Source: Posidonia oceanica (taxonomy: Eukaryota; Streptophyta; Magnoliopsida; Alismatales; Posidoniaceae). From it: DNA of 64,000 nucleotides. The notes beneath the pieces were generated by a model, which saw nothing but the letters and a program-made list of their open reading frames with translations, made no database searches and was not told the DNA's origin. Location: contig JAZBRS010000020.1 of assembly GCA_037176725.1 (NCBI GenBank), forward strand, positions 59,920,001 to 59,984,000. The letters are read 5' to 3'. The position numbers were made by a program, and so were the translations under genes. This document shows positions 1 to 11,321 of this stretch, piece after piece. Positions within the stretch are counted from its first letter, which is position 1. The number at the start of each line of letters is the position of its first letter.

Positions 1-2286
1 GCACCTCTGGGTTGGTGGAGGTTCCAGGAGCATGTAGGAGGGATCGGAATGGGGTTGCGGGGCTTCTAGAGGGCTGGTGGGAGTTTTTGGAATTTTGGGC
101 AGAATCTGGACGCAAGTGTATGTAGTGGTTCTTGGGAGTTGTAGGGTGCGTGAGGGTGAACTATTGGTTGGCTCAGGAAGGTGGGAGCTCAGTGAGTGTG
201 GTGGTGAAGTTTGGGAGAGTTCTGGTGGTTGTGGTGGTGGATTTTCAGTGGAGAAGGTCGTTTTGGAAGGTTGGGTGCTGAAGGTCTTTGGAGGCGATTT
301 TCAAGGGGAATTCGGGGGCGTTTCTGGCTCTGGAAGAAGTGCAAGGAAGGTGGAGATGTTGGGTGTGAGTGTGTGAGCCTCTGGTCATTCTGGAGTGGAA
401 AAATTTTGGTTTTGATCTCCTCTTTTCTCTCTGATTTGAATGTGGTCAAGGGTCAAGGAATGGGTGTTTTGGCAGGGCATGGAGGGGATGATGGTCGTGG
501 AGGTTGTCAGGAGGATGGCTGGGAAGTCATAGGTGTCAGGCAAGGTTGAAAAAAATGGAGGAGAATCACGGGGGGGAAGGTCTGTCATTTTTGGCTTGAG
601 AGGAGAAGAAGAAGAAGAAGAAGGGGTGAAGTGGGTTGGGCTGTGGGCTGAGAAGGTGGGAAAAAAAAGAAAAAAAAGGAAAGAAAGAAGAGAAGGAGAG
701 GGAGTGGGCCGGGCTTGCTGTGTAGGAGAAGAAAGAAAAATAAAAGGGGAAGGAAAGGAGGAAGAAAAGAAGGAGAAAAAGGAGAAAAAGAAGGAAAAAA
801 AGAAAATGAATTTGGGTTTTAGTTTTTTAAGTTGGATTTGTTTTAGAATTTTAAGTAATTATTTTTAGGTTTTCCTTTTAAGTATTCTTTTTAAGTTTGT
901 TAATAGTTTTTTAAGTTTTTTTCTTGATTGTTTTAATTGTTTAGATTTTCTTCTTGATTTAAGTTTGTTTTTTGGTTTTAAGTTTTTCTTTTTGATTTTA
1001 AGTTTGTTAATTGTTTTTAAGTTTTTTAATTCGATTGAGTTCTCCTTTTTTATTTTAATTGTTAATTGTTTTTAAGTTTGTTAATTTGTTTAAGTTTTTA
1101 ATTGGTTTTTTCCTTATGTGTTTTTTCTTTCTTTTTCTTCCTTCGATTAATTGTTTTTTTTTGTTAAAATTTTTTAATTAGGATTCTTGATTGTTTTTTC
1201 TTTCTTGTTTTTTTCTTCAATTGTTTTTGTTTGTTCTTCTTCTTTTTTTCTTATTGTTCTCTTAGCTTTTTAATTGTTTCTCTTAAGCTCTTGATTTGTT
1301 TTCCTTAATTGTTTTCTTAAAGTTTTTTAATTGTTTTGATTATTTAAGTTTGTTCCTTTTGATTTTAAGTTTGTTAGTTGTTTTAATTTTCTTTTGATGG
1401 TTTTAAGGTTTTTGATTGGATTTTTAGATTTTTTTTTTAAGGGTTTTGAGTGGTTTTTCTTATGTTTGCTTCTTTAATTGTTTTTAATGGGTTTTGATTT
1501 GTTTTATTTGTCTTTAAGTTTTGAAATTTGTTTTTTAATTGTTTTAAGTCTTGAAATTTGTTTTTTAATTGTTTTAAATCATTTTTAAGTCTTTTAGTTT
1601 GTTTTAATTTTTTTTTAATTAGATTTTCTTTTGAATTATTTTTAGGTGTTTGATTTATTTTTCTGGTTGGATTTTTCTCTTTAATTGTTTTAAGAAGTGT
1701 TAAATGGGGCTAATGATGAGTTTAGAGAAGGAGGGACAGGAAGAGAGGGGGAGAATAGTGAAGAAAAGGAAAAGGATAATCAGGAGAGAGAAAAAGAATA
1801 ATTAGGAGAGAGAAAATGATAATCAGGAGAGATAGGGAGGATAAAGACCTGAATTTGAGGGGGTTTTGTGCAAGTGTGTGACCTAGGGCTTCTAGGGTTT
1901 GACCTAAGGTTTAATATAGGGTTTTCTATGGTTTTAAATGGGATTTTCTAGGGTTTTTGGAAGGTTTAGGGTTTAGGGTTTAGGGTTTTGAGAGAGTTTT
2001 GGTTTAGGGTTTTGAGATGGGTTTTGGCTTAGGGTTTGGAATGGATTTCAAGATTGTTTTACCTAGGTTTTCTAGGGTTTTTGTGTAGTTTTCTAGATTG
2101 AAGAAAGGTTGGTTTTCCTAGGGTTTTGAAGTGGTTTTTGTTTAGAAAATGGACGTAGTTCTTGGTTTGTTTTTGGGGTTTGGTTTTGAAAAAAGGGTGT
2201 GGTTTTGGGTTTAGTTTGGGTGTTTGGTTCAGAAGCCACCATAGAGAGATTCCACCAATTCAGCCTATCAAAATGGGGTGTTAACA
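1..2286 (-). mobile_element. Element E: LTR (5' or solo) of a minus-strand gypsy element, truncated by the window edge
   Basis: The right end ends in GGGGTGTTAACA, the terminus of the B/F-type LTR read on the plus strand (compare 46880-46891 and 54988-54998). The body matches those LTRs in layout: a G-rich stretch (1-600), a GA-rich stretch (600-810), a long T-rich tract (820-1690) and a block of AGGGTTTT-like motifs (1850-2250). No PPT complement follows the end; instead the coding sequence of element D begins directly. So 2286 is the outer edge of a minus-strand insertion, and 2287-2291 (gtatc) is the likely right copy of the target duplication. The ORFs inside it look like low-complexity noise. 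The rest of the element, if present, lies left of the window. Confidence 0.8.
1964..1986. repeat. Short telomere-like run (GTTTAGGG x3) inside LTR E
   Basis: Three perfect tandem copies of the plant telomere heptamer (TTTAGGG phase) lie among degenerate AGGGTTTT motifs spanning about 1880-2130. The B and F LTRs have the same degenerate block (about 46525-46640 and 54655-54830) without the perfect run. It is therefore a local expansion of an LTR motif, not a former telomere. Confidence 0.7.
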
Positions 2287-3354
2287 GTATCTATGGTTGA
2301 GCTAAGGGACAAGTGGGCCAAGCGCAAGCTATTTCACAAGAAGATGGAATCCTCGAAAAACAGAAGACCCTCCATAAATGTGGGGTGGGAGATCATGTGG
2401 AGAATTGGCTATAAGGAAGGCCAAAGCTTAGGACCAGAAGGAAAAGGGATGAAGGAGCCGGTAAAGGCTTGTGACAGAGAAGGGAAGGGAGGACTCGGTT
2501 TCAACCAGTTCCCCGACAGACGACCATTACAGTAGAATCTACAAGGACATTTCACTAGTGTAGGGATCTTCGATCCGAATTCATCCCCACTAGGAAATAT
2601 TATTTTGGCGAAATCAACCAAACACACTCTCCAAAGTTCAGAGGACACAGTCGACGAAAACATTTCCGGTTTATTCCAAACACATGAATTGCCAACAGAG
2701 CCTCACGAAGGTCAGACTACAAGGGAGTCAACAACAGAGCCTCACGAAGGTCAGACTGTAGCAGTAGAGCCTCACGAAGGTCAGACTGCAACATCGCCAC
2801 CACCACTGTTAGGCGCATGGGCTCCCAAACCTTCGATCAAGCCACCTCTTCTTCTCCCTCTTCTTCTGGCACTACCGCTTCCAAATCTCTACTTCCTCCA
2901 GCTCCGAACATCTCTTCCTCTTTGGTGCAACTGACGGGGCAAACTCTACACAAGTCACAACAACTTGTAGATAGGGTTCACCGCCTCACGGTGAATCTCT
3001 CTGAAGGTCTGTAGCCTCAAAGGCCTAAAATTGACCCTGACCTAGGGGTAGATCATGAGCTTTTCGAAGATGGTGGGAACGTCGACAATGACGAGCCCGG
3101 CTAGAAAGGCTCCTACCTCTACTGATGGAGGTACCTCTAGGGGCATTCTTCTAGATTTTGTAAATAAAACTTTATTTAATTCTGCATTGTTTTCATTTTC
3201 GAGGAATAAAAGTGATTTACCTTCTGTTTTCAATAAGGGAGAGGATCACCATGTTAGCTCTAGCGGCTTGCAGTCAACTTCGACCACTGCTTCCAAAACT
3301 GTGCGCGTGTGTCAATACACGGAGGCAATGCCTTAGGAGCTAGCTACTGCTAAC
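2287..3354 (+). pseudogene. D polyprotein: G-patch domain and linker before RT
   Basis: The frame opens at the E junction and reads a G-patch-like segment (2390-2515) with the signature Gly-Tyr-x3-Gln-x-Leu-Gly, then Gly-x-Gly-x3-Pro, and a terminal Gly-Leu-Gly-Phe. G-patch domains follow the aspartic protease in some retroviruses and gypsy elements; the protease itself should lie left of LTR E. A TAG at 2533 interrupts the frame. The linker then carries three copies of a seven-residue unit (Glu-Pro-His-Glu-Gly-Gln-Thr) at 2698-2787. From about 2817 a second frame reads better, implying an indel. From about 3100 to 3350 the sequence is poorly recognisable. An intron between protease and RT, as described for Ogre, could also account for this. 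Confidence 0.6.
2698..2787 (+). repeat. Three 21-bp coding repeats in the D linker
   Basis: The 21-mer beginning gagcctcacgaaggtcag occurs at 2698-2718, 2737-2757 and 2767-2787 with short variable spacers. All three are in frame and encode Glu-Pro-His-Glu-Gly-Gln-Thr. The position, between G-patch and RT, matches that of the longer His-rich repeat in element A. Confidence 0.85.
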
Positions 3355-5058
3355 ATGGTCTTCCTAGTAGAAGGATTTGACCGGTTTGGGAAGTACGCAG
3401 GAATGGAGGCATACGAGCTGGTCAACTGTAGTAATGATGAAGAGGATCAAGAGGCCGACTCAAATCTCCTTAAGCACCTCATGGACAAATACGATGAGCA
3501 AACAAAGGCAGCCGAAGAAGAGACCGTAGAGGTCAACCTGGGGACCGTAGAAGAGCCAAAACCCATACTCATAAGTGCAAGCTTGAGCCAAAAAGAGTGG
3601 GAGGAAATGCTGCAGATCTTGAAGGAATTCATGGATGTGCTGGCCTTCAAGTACGATGACATGCCAGGCCTACAATCAGCTCTAGTGGAACACCTGCTTC
3701 CATTAAACTCTGGAGCCAAACTTGTCAAGCAGAAACTGAGGCGATTAAGGCTAGAGCTCGTGCTTAAAGTCAAAGAAGAAATTGACAAGCTCCATAAAGC
3801 AAAGTTCATCAAGGTGGTGGTGTACCCCAGTTGGGTCTCAAACATAGTGCCAGTGGCCATGAAGGATGGGAGAGTACGAGTTTGCATCGACTATCGCAAT
3901 CTCAACGCCGCCTATCCCAAAGACGACTTCCTTTTGCCACGTATTGACTTGCTAGTGGACAATACAGCGGGATTTGAGATGCTATCTTTCATAGATGGTT
4001 TCTCTGGTTACAACCAGATCAAGCTAGCACAAGAAGACCAAGAGAAGACATTGTTCATCACACCATGGGGGACATACTGCTATGTAGTCATGCCGTTCAG
4101 TCTCAAGAACGCTGGCGCAACATATCAAGGAGCAATGATGGCTATCTTCCACAACATGATGCATGATTGCATGGAGGTGTACGTCGATGGCATCTTGGTC
4201 AAATCAAAGACAAGGGAAGGGCACTTCGAAGTACTGAGAGGGGTACTGAGTAGAGCAAGGCAGTATCAATTGAAAATGAACCTAAAGAAGTGCGTGTTTG
4301 AGGTAATAGCCGGGAAGCTACTGGGCTTCATCATCAGCAAAAGAGGAATTGAGATAGACCCATAGAAGACTAGAGCAGTAGCACAAATGCCCCCTCCCCA
4401 AAACATCAAAGAGCTCAGAGGACTCATCGGCCGCTTACAATTCATTAGAAGATTCATCTTGCAACATGCTGACCGATGTAAGCCATTCTACGAGCTATTA
4501 AAAGGAGGAAGGGAATTTGCTTGGGATGAGAGGTGTCAGAAAGCCTTTGATGAGCTCAAATCATACCTCATGAGCCCTCCAGTCTTATCAGTGCCTGTAT
4601 CAGGAAAGCCTTTGCTGCTCTATGTGGCAGTCACCGCATCATCAATAGGAGTAGTGCTGGCTCAACATGGTGAGGATGGAAAGAAGGAAAAGGCTATCTA
4701 CTACCTGAGTAGAACCTTCCTGGAGTATGAAGAGAAGTATACGGCCATAGAAAAGCATTGCCTGGCCATGGTATGGGCATCCCAAAAGCTGAGACACTAC
4801 TTCATGGCCCATAAAGTTTGTTACATCGCCAAGATAGACCCAATCAAATACATGTTCGAGAAACTAGCCCTCTCTGGAAGGTTGGCAAGATGGCAGCTCC
4901 TCCTCACTGAATTTGATCTGCAATATGTATCTCAGAAAGTGGTCAAGGGGCAAGCCATAGTAGATCACTTGGCAGGATTACCCATAGAAGACTATCAACC
5001 AATCCAAACAGACTTCCCCGATGAGGAAATACGAGCTGCCGAATCTCCCACTCAATAG
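3355..5058 (+). pseudogene. D reverse transcriptase and RNase H (broken)
   Basis: RT copies the element RNA into DNA in virus-like particles; RNase H removes the template. RT motifs run about 3760-4330: a conserved Cys-Ile-Asp-Tyr-Arg-Asn-Leu-Asn near 3885, Phe-Ser-Gly-Tyr-Asn-Gln near 4000, and the catalytic motif near 4175. That motif reads Tyr-Val-Asp-Gly instead of Tyr-Val-Asp-Asp, so one catalytic aspartate is lost. A TAG at 4363 splits RT from RNase H (4387-5058). The RNase H keeps recognisable blocks including Ile-Tyr-Tyr-Leu-Ser-Arg and Glu-Lys-His-Cys-Leu-Ala. TAG 5056 ends this part; the frame continues unchanged. The product would be inactive. Confidence 0.9.
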
Positions 5059-5691
5059 TGGACCCTCTACTTTGATGGAGCACTCAACAGACTAGGGGCA
5101 GGCATCGAAGTGGCACTTCTCACCCTAGAAGGAGTTCTCATCCCTTGAACTGTGCAATTAAGCGTCGTTGCAAATACCAACAATGTTGCAAAATACAAGG
5201 CCTTGATCCTCAGATTACGCCTAGCACTGGAGCTAGGGGCAAAGCGGCTAAAACTCATCGACGACTCCTAGTTGGTTCTACGGCAAATTCTGAACAAATA
5301 TAGAACCCTTAACTTAAGGCTGGAAACATACAAAAGCATTGCTCACTTACTATTGGTCTGGTTCCAGCAAGTAGTATATGTCCATACCCTTTGGAGTCAT
5401 AACCTGCTAGCCGATGTCCTCGCTTCGTTGGCCTCCTCGATCGAGTTCCCTAACAATATCCAAGAACAGACAATCATGGTACAGCAACACGGGACATCTG
5501 CCATTGACTCAACTGAGCCATGGGCCATGGAGCTTAGATAGAAAATTGGGGAATAAAAGGCAACCAAGTTTGAAGTTTGTTACAACATAGAGGATGATGG
5601 GAACCCATGGTTCTTTGACATCCAGAACTACATCCAAGACGGGATCTTCCCCGATTATGCATCTTCACAAGATAGAGAGGCGGTTAGAAGG
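5059..5691 (+). pseudogene. D archaeal-type RNase H (second RNase H), degraded
   Basis: This domain is diagnostic of Tat elements. The start Trp-Thr-Leu-Tyr-Phe-Asp-Gly-Ala at 5059-5082 holds the first catalytic Asp. The glutamate block expected as Glu-Ala-Glu-Tyr-Glu-Ala has become Ala-Lys-Tyr-Lys-Ala (about 5188-5202), so acidic residues are missing. In-frame stops are TGA 5146, TAG 5269, TAG 5539 and TAA 5554. The C-terminal His-Asn-Leu-Leu-Ala-Asp-Val-Leu-Ala block near 5400 fits the family. The region 5557-5691 links to integrase. Confidence 0.8.
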
Positions 5692-6845
5692 ATGGCCACA
5701 AGATACTTCGTGCGGGCTGGAATCCTTTTCAAGAGATCCTTCAGCAGAATAGAGCTGCGCTGCATCACTTACGAGGAGGTCGGCGTTGTCCTAATGGAAA
5801 TGCATGATGGAATATGTGGAGGACACATCAGTTCTCAGTTCATGGCAAAAATGATACTGCGTAGAGGATACTACTGGCCCACAATGGAGGCAGATTGTGC
5901 AAACAAGGTGAGGAGATGTAGGCAATGCCTAATCCATGCAGACAGAATACATGCACCAGCATCAGAGCTGAATTCGACTCAAGCAGTATGGCCTTTATCC
6001 ATGTGGGCATTTGATGTCGTAGGACTCTTCGACACCAAAAAGCAGAATAGGTTCATACTCACGGCCACTAAGTACTTTACCAAATGGGCTGAAGTAGAAT
6101 CGTTCACTGAGATCAAAGCTTCAAATCTTTGCAAGTTCGTGCGGAAAAATATCCTCTCAAGGTTCGGAATTCCAAAGAGACTAGTAGCAGACAATGGTGC
6201 AATCTTCGTATCCTAAGACTTTAAGAAGCTTTGTAAGAAGTTTAAGATTGAACTGCATCAATCATCGCCATATTACCCCCAAGGTAATGGGCAAGCTGAA
6301 GCTACTAATAAACCGTTAATCCGAATTTTTAAGAAAACGGTAGGAGGAGCCAACGGACATGATTGGACAAATAAATTAATTGATAGCTTATGAGCCTATC
6401 GAACCTCTATAAGAATGCCTACAGGTCAAACCCCGTTTGCGCTTACTTTTGGTATGGAGACAGTAGTCCCATTTGAGATCATGGTCCCCTCATCCAGAGT
6501 ACAACTCGATAATGAGATAAATGCTGAGGATAAGAGGCAGTTATTAAGTCTACAGTTAGATTTGCTAGATGAGAAGCGGTTGCAAGCAGCTAAGCATACA
6601 TGCTACTACAAAGAACGACTTGCAAGAGCTTATAAAAAGAAAGTAATTGAACGTAAATTCAATGTTGGTGATTGGTGCTTAAAGAAATCCTTCCTAGCAA
6701 TAATGGGAAACTGAGACCAAATTGGGAAGGACCATACTTGGTGGTTGAGGCATATCCAGGCAATGCCTATTGTTTGGCCAGAGAGGATGGCACTACGCTT
6801 GAATATCCCTGGAATGCACTGCACCTCAAAAGGTATTACCCTTGA
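5692..6845 (+). pseudogene. D integrase (broken, one frameshift)
   Basis: Integrase inserts the cDNA into the genome. The N-terminal HHCC zinc finger is visible (His pair about 5800-5830, Cys-x2-Cys near 5920). The catalytic triad is present as Asp in Ala-Phe-Asp-Val-Val-Gly (about 6007-6024), Asp in Val-Ala-Asp-Asn-Gly-Ala (about 6184-6201), and Glu in Gly-Asn-Gly-Gln-Ala-Glu-Ala-Thr-Asn-Lys (about 6283-6312). TAA at 6214 and TGA at 6391 interrupt the frame. Near 6672 one extra base shifts the frame; the other frame then gives a normal C-terminal tail ending Leu-Lys-Arg-Tyr-Tyr-Pro and stop 6843-6845. There is no chromodomain, as expected for Tat. Confidence 0.88.
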
Positions 6846-8483
6846 CATGCACACTAAGCCATTAGATTACCCATGCTTGAGGACCTACTGCTTTGAAGCC
6901 TAGGAGTCATGCCTTAGCCTTACCTCACAAACACTTTGTGGAAGAAGGAAGAGAAATGATCCAACACTGAGATAGAGGCAAAACCATAAGGAGCCCCCTC
7001 CTAGTTCATGAACAATAAGTCCACACACATCCCTTGAGCTAGACACGTTACCCTAGTACAAATCAGGTAGGCGTCTAAGGCCAAAACCTAGAAGCACAGA
7101 AAAGAGGGGAGTGTACCAAATAAAAGAGTGTCCCGGTCAGTCAAGGAATGCGTATCCATTGACCGAGCACTCAAATGGGGTGAGACTACTTGCTGAAATA
7201 CCCAGAAAAAAAAAGAAAGAAAGAAAAGAAGACAGCAAAGAAGCTGTCCGTATGCAAGAAAAGAATGAGAATGGAAAAGAAGGCAGCAAAGAAGCTGTCC
7301 AAGAGTCAAAACTGAAAAACTGGGGAAATACTAGGTGCAGTAGGAATCAACCTTGAATTGGGAGGGGTATAAGCTTCAAATCTTCAGCTGAAATCTTAGG
7401 ATAGGACATTGACCTTCCTTCAACCCACGTCCTGCACTGTACACTTAGAGGCAAGGGGTAGAAGCCTAGGCCTAGGGGCAGTTAGGTGCCGAAGCAAGTC
7501 CAAGTTATCTTCTAACTCAGAGATACACAAGGGACCAAACTTTCAAGGTTTTCCAACCATGAAGTCTCCTATTTCCCAACTTCTTGGAAGATTATTCTTC
7601 TCCTACAAAAAACCAAAAATCCAAAAAAATGATAAAACCAAAAATCCAAAAAATGATAAATCCAAAAATCCAAAAAATAGGAAAAAAAATCCAAAAATAA
7701 TGAGTAGGGTAAAATCTACCCAACCAACATTACCTCATGAAACTGATAACAAGGCCGATGATGCAAAAATCTAGGAAATTTTACGACTTCGTGTCGCACT
7801 TGACCTCTCCTATTCAGGACGGTCACTTGGTATTCACCTATGAGCCAAGACTGCAATCTCAAGAAGAAACAGTCCCTCGCTAGGCATATCATCTTTAGAC
7901 AACAAAGCTGAGGCAATGCTTGTTATCCAAAACCTAAGTTTTTCATTGCATTAAGACTTATTCTTTCATAGCATTAGGTTGGTTCAAAGCATGCATTATA
8001 TATATGATATTCCTAAGTTTTCTGAAGCCATTTTGGGTTCCACTATGTTAAGGATGTATCTGAGTTTTCAGAGGTCACTAAGGACTAGGGGCAATAATAC
8101 CCCTAGATAGAATAACAAATTTGCTAAGGTTGTGCAGGAAAATAGTTCAGACGCATTAAATGAGAAAAACTTAGCGTCCAATGTTGGACGTGCCATCTGG
8201 AGCGGACAACGATCACCAATGGAATGTTAGCCACGAGAAACGAGGCATCTTACGTTATAAGTTCCAGTTTGAGCGTTTTACGTTTTAACTATGACTTAAG
8301 CTGCAGAATTCTTAAAAGGGGCCTTGATTCCATGCTAAAATCACCAGGGAGTACTTTTAAACTCAGAACAGTCCAAAGCACATGAACAAGGATGAAAAAT
8401 AAAAGAGATTTATTTCCTTGAAAATAAAAGATACATGGTCCAAAAATGAAAAGAATTACAATAATTGCCTATCTAATTGTCTT
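6846..8483 (+). other. Noncoding spacer after D pol, with short tandem repeats
   Basis: No convincing coding sequence. A purine-rich segment (7200-7310) holds two copies of a unit around aaagaagctgtcc. An A-rich segment (7606-7704) repeats ccaaaaatccaaaaaatgat about three times. A palindrome-bearing motif gcgtccaatgttggac occurs at about 8174-8189. The segment corresponds to the noncoding stretch that precedes the extra ORF in Tat elements. Confidence 0.6.
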
Positions 8484-9647
8484 CTTCGTTTTCCTGCATA
8501 GCATGTCAGTCACTTCAACCCACTCCTCGAGTTTGGGCAGTAGCTTTGAATACCAACTCTAGTGCACATCCTCCCGTAGTAGGCAGCAAGTCATGGGAGT
8601 AGCTGATGTCCCATCTGAATCATCATGGCGGTCCAGAGATGACCAAAGAGCCTGGATGTAGTACACCATCACTGCATCAGATGGAAGACTGCGTTCCCGA
8701 ACTTGGATGCGAGGAATAGAACTCAACCGAGGCGGCACCCTTTTCTTCTACCCCACCATCTCGAAATTGCAATGGGAGTTGTACACCACAAAGTGAGTGG
8801 GCCCTATCAACTCCAACTCAACTGAAGAACCTCGCACCTGGTGCTTATGATAGAAGGGCGTGGAAGGTGCAAAGATATCAATAGGGGCAGAAGACAAAGA
8901 GCAAACCCTTTCCTCGATCAAATCAGTCCTCACAGACCCGAGCCTCGGAAAATGGACCTACAACCACCTGAAAAGAAGAAAAGGAGAGTCGACAAAGTCC
9001 CCTCCAGTTGAGACACTGGTCAGACCAAGGTATGTAGCTGCAAGGATGGCGACTGAAGGAGAATGCCAAAAATACTCAGTAAGGCCTATCAGGAACTCAG
9101 TATGATAGACATCCAAGGAGAAGTCTCTAGAGACAAAAATGGTGAGGCCTCCAATCAATAAATGCAGACACATCAGTAACTGATCTTGGGATGCAGAGTC
9201 CTTGATCCGCCGGAAGCTGTAATATAAGTGCGCCAAGTTGAGTCGGCGACCTCTAATCATTGGGAAAGTAGGTGGAGTAGTGAAGATACGGTCTATGAAT
9301 GTCTGCATATCTGCTGTCCTGCATGGCAATGGAAAATCAATATCTGACCGGGCCGCTCCAATCTAAGTCACACCAAGCAGGCCATGAACATCCTCCACTA
9401 GGATTGTCATCTCACAACCCCCAAAAAAGAAAGTATGAGTCTCAGGACTCCAAGAGGCGCATGAGACATGGAGAAGAGGCCAGTCCAAGGAAGTGTCCAA
9501 TAAATCCAAGAGTCCACCAAAGCGTGAACAGGTCAAAACGGATTTCCTTTCCCGAGCCCAAAGTACAAACTCTTTCACCCAAGGAGAATAGTAAGGGAAG
9601 TCATTATCAAAGCAGAGTGTTTTTGTGAAGTTAAGGATTTCCAGCAA
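8484..9647 (-). pseudogene. Antisense plant-mobile-domain-like ORF of element D
   Basis: One minus-strand frame reads from Met at 9647 to about 8484 with only a few stops, all TAG on the coding strand (near 9361, 8748 and 8565). The N-terminal part has the block Trp-x-Pro-Glu-Thr-His-Thr-Phe-x-Phe-Gly-Gly followed by Met-Thr-x-Leu-Val-Glu-Asp-Val, typical of plant mobile domain (PMD) proteins. It is followed about 130 residues later by Gly-Leu-Thr-Glu-Tyr-Phe-Trp-His-Ser-Pro-Ser-Val-Ala. PMDs are found in host proteins such as the MAIN/MAIL family and as extra ORFs in Ogre/Tat elements, sometimes antisense to gag-pol between integrase and the 3' LTR, exactly as here. Its role in the element is unknown. 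Confidence 0.7.
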
Positions 9648-10820
9648 ACGAAGTTAAAAGCATGAGGAACAAGAGAGAATAGAATGACTAATGAAGAAAA
9701 TCATACCTTCCCTGCTTTGATATGGGACATCATATGCCCTTCAATCTCCTCCAAAGGTTTCGCAACTCCCTTCTTTTTGTGCATGAAAACATTGGGGACT
9801 AAACCAGAAGCCATGAGAGCAAGGGAGAAGAGAGGAAGAAGCTCAAGCCAAGAGAAAAGTGCACCAACAAGCAAGGATGCAAGGGGCAAGAGTGTACAAA
9901 TTCCAAGGGGTGGCCAGGATTCTATAAGCATGAGAAAAATCATGGGAAATCTCCCCACATGGGCATTGAGAAAATTTCGAAGCATTCTAGAAGATTAGCC
10001 AAGAACAAGAAAGGAAAGAAAATATTCTGGGCTCGCTTCGTTGTACACGAGATACAACACGTCCTACGTTAGCCGTGCCATGTGAGGCATATAATGTTTA
10101 AATCAGCTTTCCAGCGTTGGACGCAGAAAATGTAGCGGATAACGTTGGCCGCACCAGATGAGGCGTATAACATTTTATCAGTGACTTACGTCACTAGATT
10201 TGGTTGGATCACCCCCTAATCCGTGATTGAGTTGCGTAAACCTGTTTTACCAGTCCCAGAGGTTTAACTAAGTTGAAATACACCTGTGAGCATTGGTTTC
10301 ATATTTTTTGGACATCTGAGCCATTCAGAAGCACTGGTTATTCATTTCATCAAGTTAATGGCTCGCTTAAGCGCTGAGGACTTCAAAACTCAATTTTAAA
10401 GCTCCTAGGTGAAATCTTTCTTTATAACTATGTCATTTACATACTATTTCACATAAATATGCTGGCTTCAAGTTAGTTTGAATTAAGGGCCATTATTTTG
10501 CTATATTGGTCACTTAAGCTCATTTTAACTCCAAGAAAGGTATTTTAAAAAGAGATATTTGACAAGTTTACTGAGTGTACAGCAATCCATATCATCTCAA
10601 AAATATATTTGTTCTACAAAATCACTGGGACATACCCCTAAAGTACAAGAAAGCTAAGGAGCACTCTCTCCCTCACCCTCGAGAGCTGAAGGGGGAGCCA
10701 GAGAAGGAGCGGTAGGAAGCTGAGGTGACTGGCGAACAGAAACACCTGATAGAGCCCTAGAGACAGACCAAGAGCGATGGCTACCCGACTTGTGGTTTGG
10801 TACACGAGGAACGGGCTCCC
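9648..10820. other. Right end of element D, mostly noncoding
   Basis: Upstream of the antisense ORF. A minus-strand open stretch at 9701-9985 resembles nothing I recognise. Around 10110-10165 there are diverged copies of the gcgttggacgc motif. At 10654-10820 a short minus-strand open stretch rich in Pro and Ser (ending Glu-Gly-Glu-Ser-Ala-Pro) runs into the C LTR and may be the end of another antisense ORF. No LTR or PPT of D is visible, so the original end of D was lost. Confidence 0.4.
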
Positions 10821-11024
10821 TGTAGTAATCCTGAAATTCTGATTGTCCATGCACGATGCCAAAGCTCGCGTGCACCGATCAAAATAGGCTCACTATATGT
10901 GACAGGATCTGAGGGAAGAAACTTGACTCGGAAGCACTGGCAAAAGAAGAAAAAAGAAATGATAAGACAAATCGGAGTCGCCACCTTAACTGTTTCCGTG
11001 TTGCATAGCATAGTGCGGAAAACG

Positions 11025-11205
11025 GTGTGAGTGCGGAAAACGATGTAAAAGCACAGAAAAGGAAGTAAAGGCACAGGAAACGATGCAAAGGCGCGGGAAA
11101 CGATGCAAAGGCACGAAAAATGATGCAAAAGCACGGAAAATGATGCAAAGGCACGGAAAATGATGCAAAAGCACGGAAAACGATGCAAAAGCGTGGAAAA
11201 ACAAA
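11025..11205 (-). repeat. About 20-bp tandem repeats in C 3' LTR
   Basis: About nine degenerate copies of a unit like gcacggaaaatgatgcaaaa. The same repeat type sits at 21770-21955 (C 5' LTR), 25690-25860 and 41195-41330 (A LTRs, complementary strand), 49625-49950 (F) and 61550-61760 (B), so it is an old LTR component. Confidence 0.85.
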
Positions 11206-11321
11206 ACAGGGGTCAGGTAGCATGCATGGGGGTTGTAGTACGAATGAGAAGCGATAAAACATGGAAAACGGCGAATGAAACCAAATCGGCGTTTTGAATT
11301 GACGTTCAACCAACTGCAAGC

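Larger units (their letters stand above)
2287..10820 (+). mobile_element. Element D: truncated plus-strand Tat-lineage gypsy element
   Basis: Contains, in order, a G-patch segment, a linker, RT, RNase H, an archaeal-type RNase H, integrase, a noncoding stretch and an antisense plant-mobile-domain-like ORF. A second RNase H between RT-RNase H and integrase defines the Tat branch of plant Ty3/gypsy. The left end (LTR, gag, protease) is cut off by LTR E at 2286. The right end is cut by the C-type LTR at 10821, and no D LTR is visible. Pol keeps one reading frame from 2287 to about 6672 but is broken by stops. Its sequence and antisense ORF set it apart from A, B and C. Confidence 0.85.

Noticed and set aside
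533..868. Lys/Glu-rich protein in LTR E
   Set aside because: GA-rich low-complexity tract also found in B and F LTRs at the same place.
1964..1986. Ancient telomere fusion
   Set aside because: Only three perfect TTTAGGG copies within a degenerate block present in sister LTRs.
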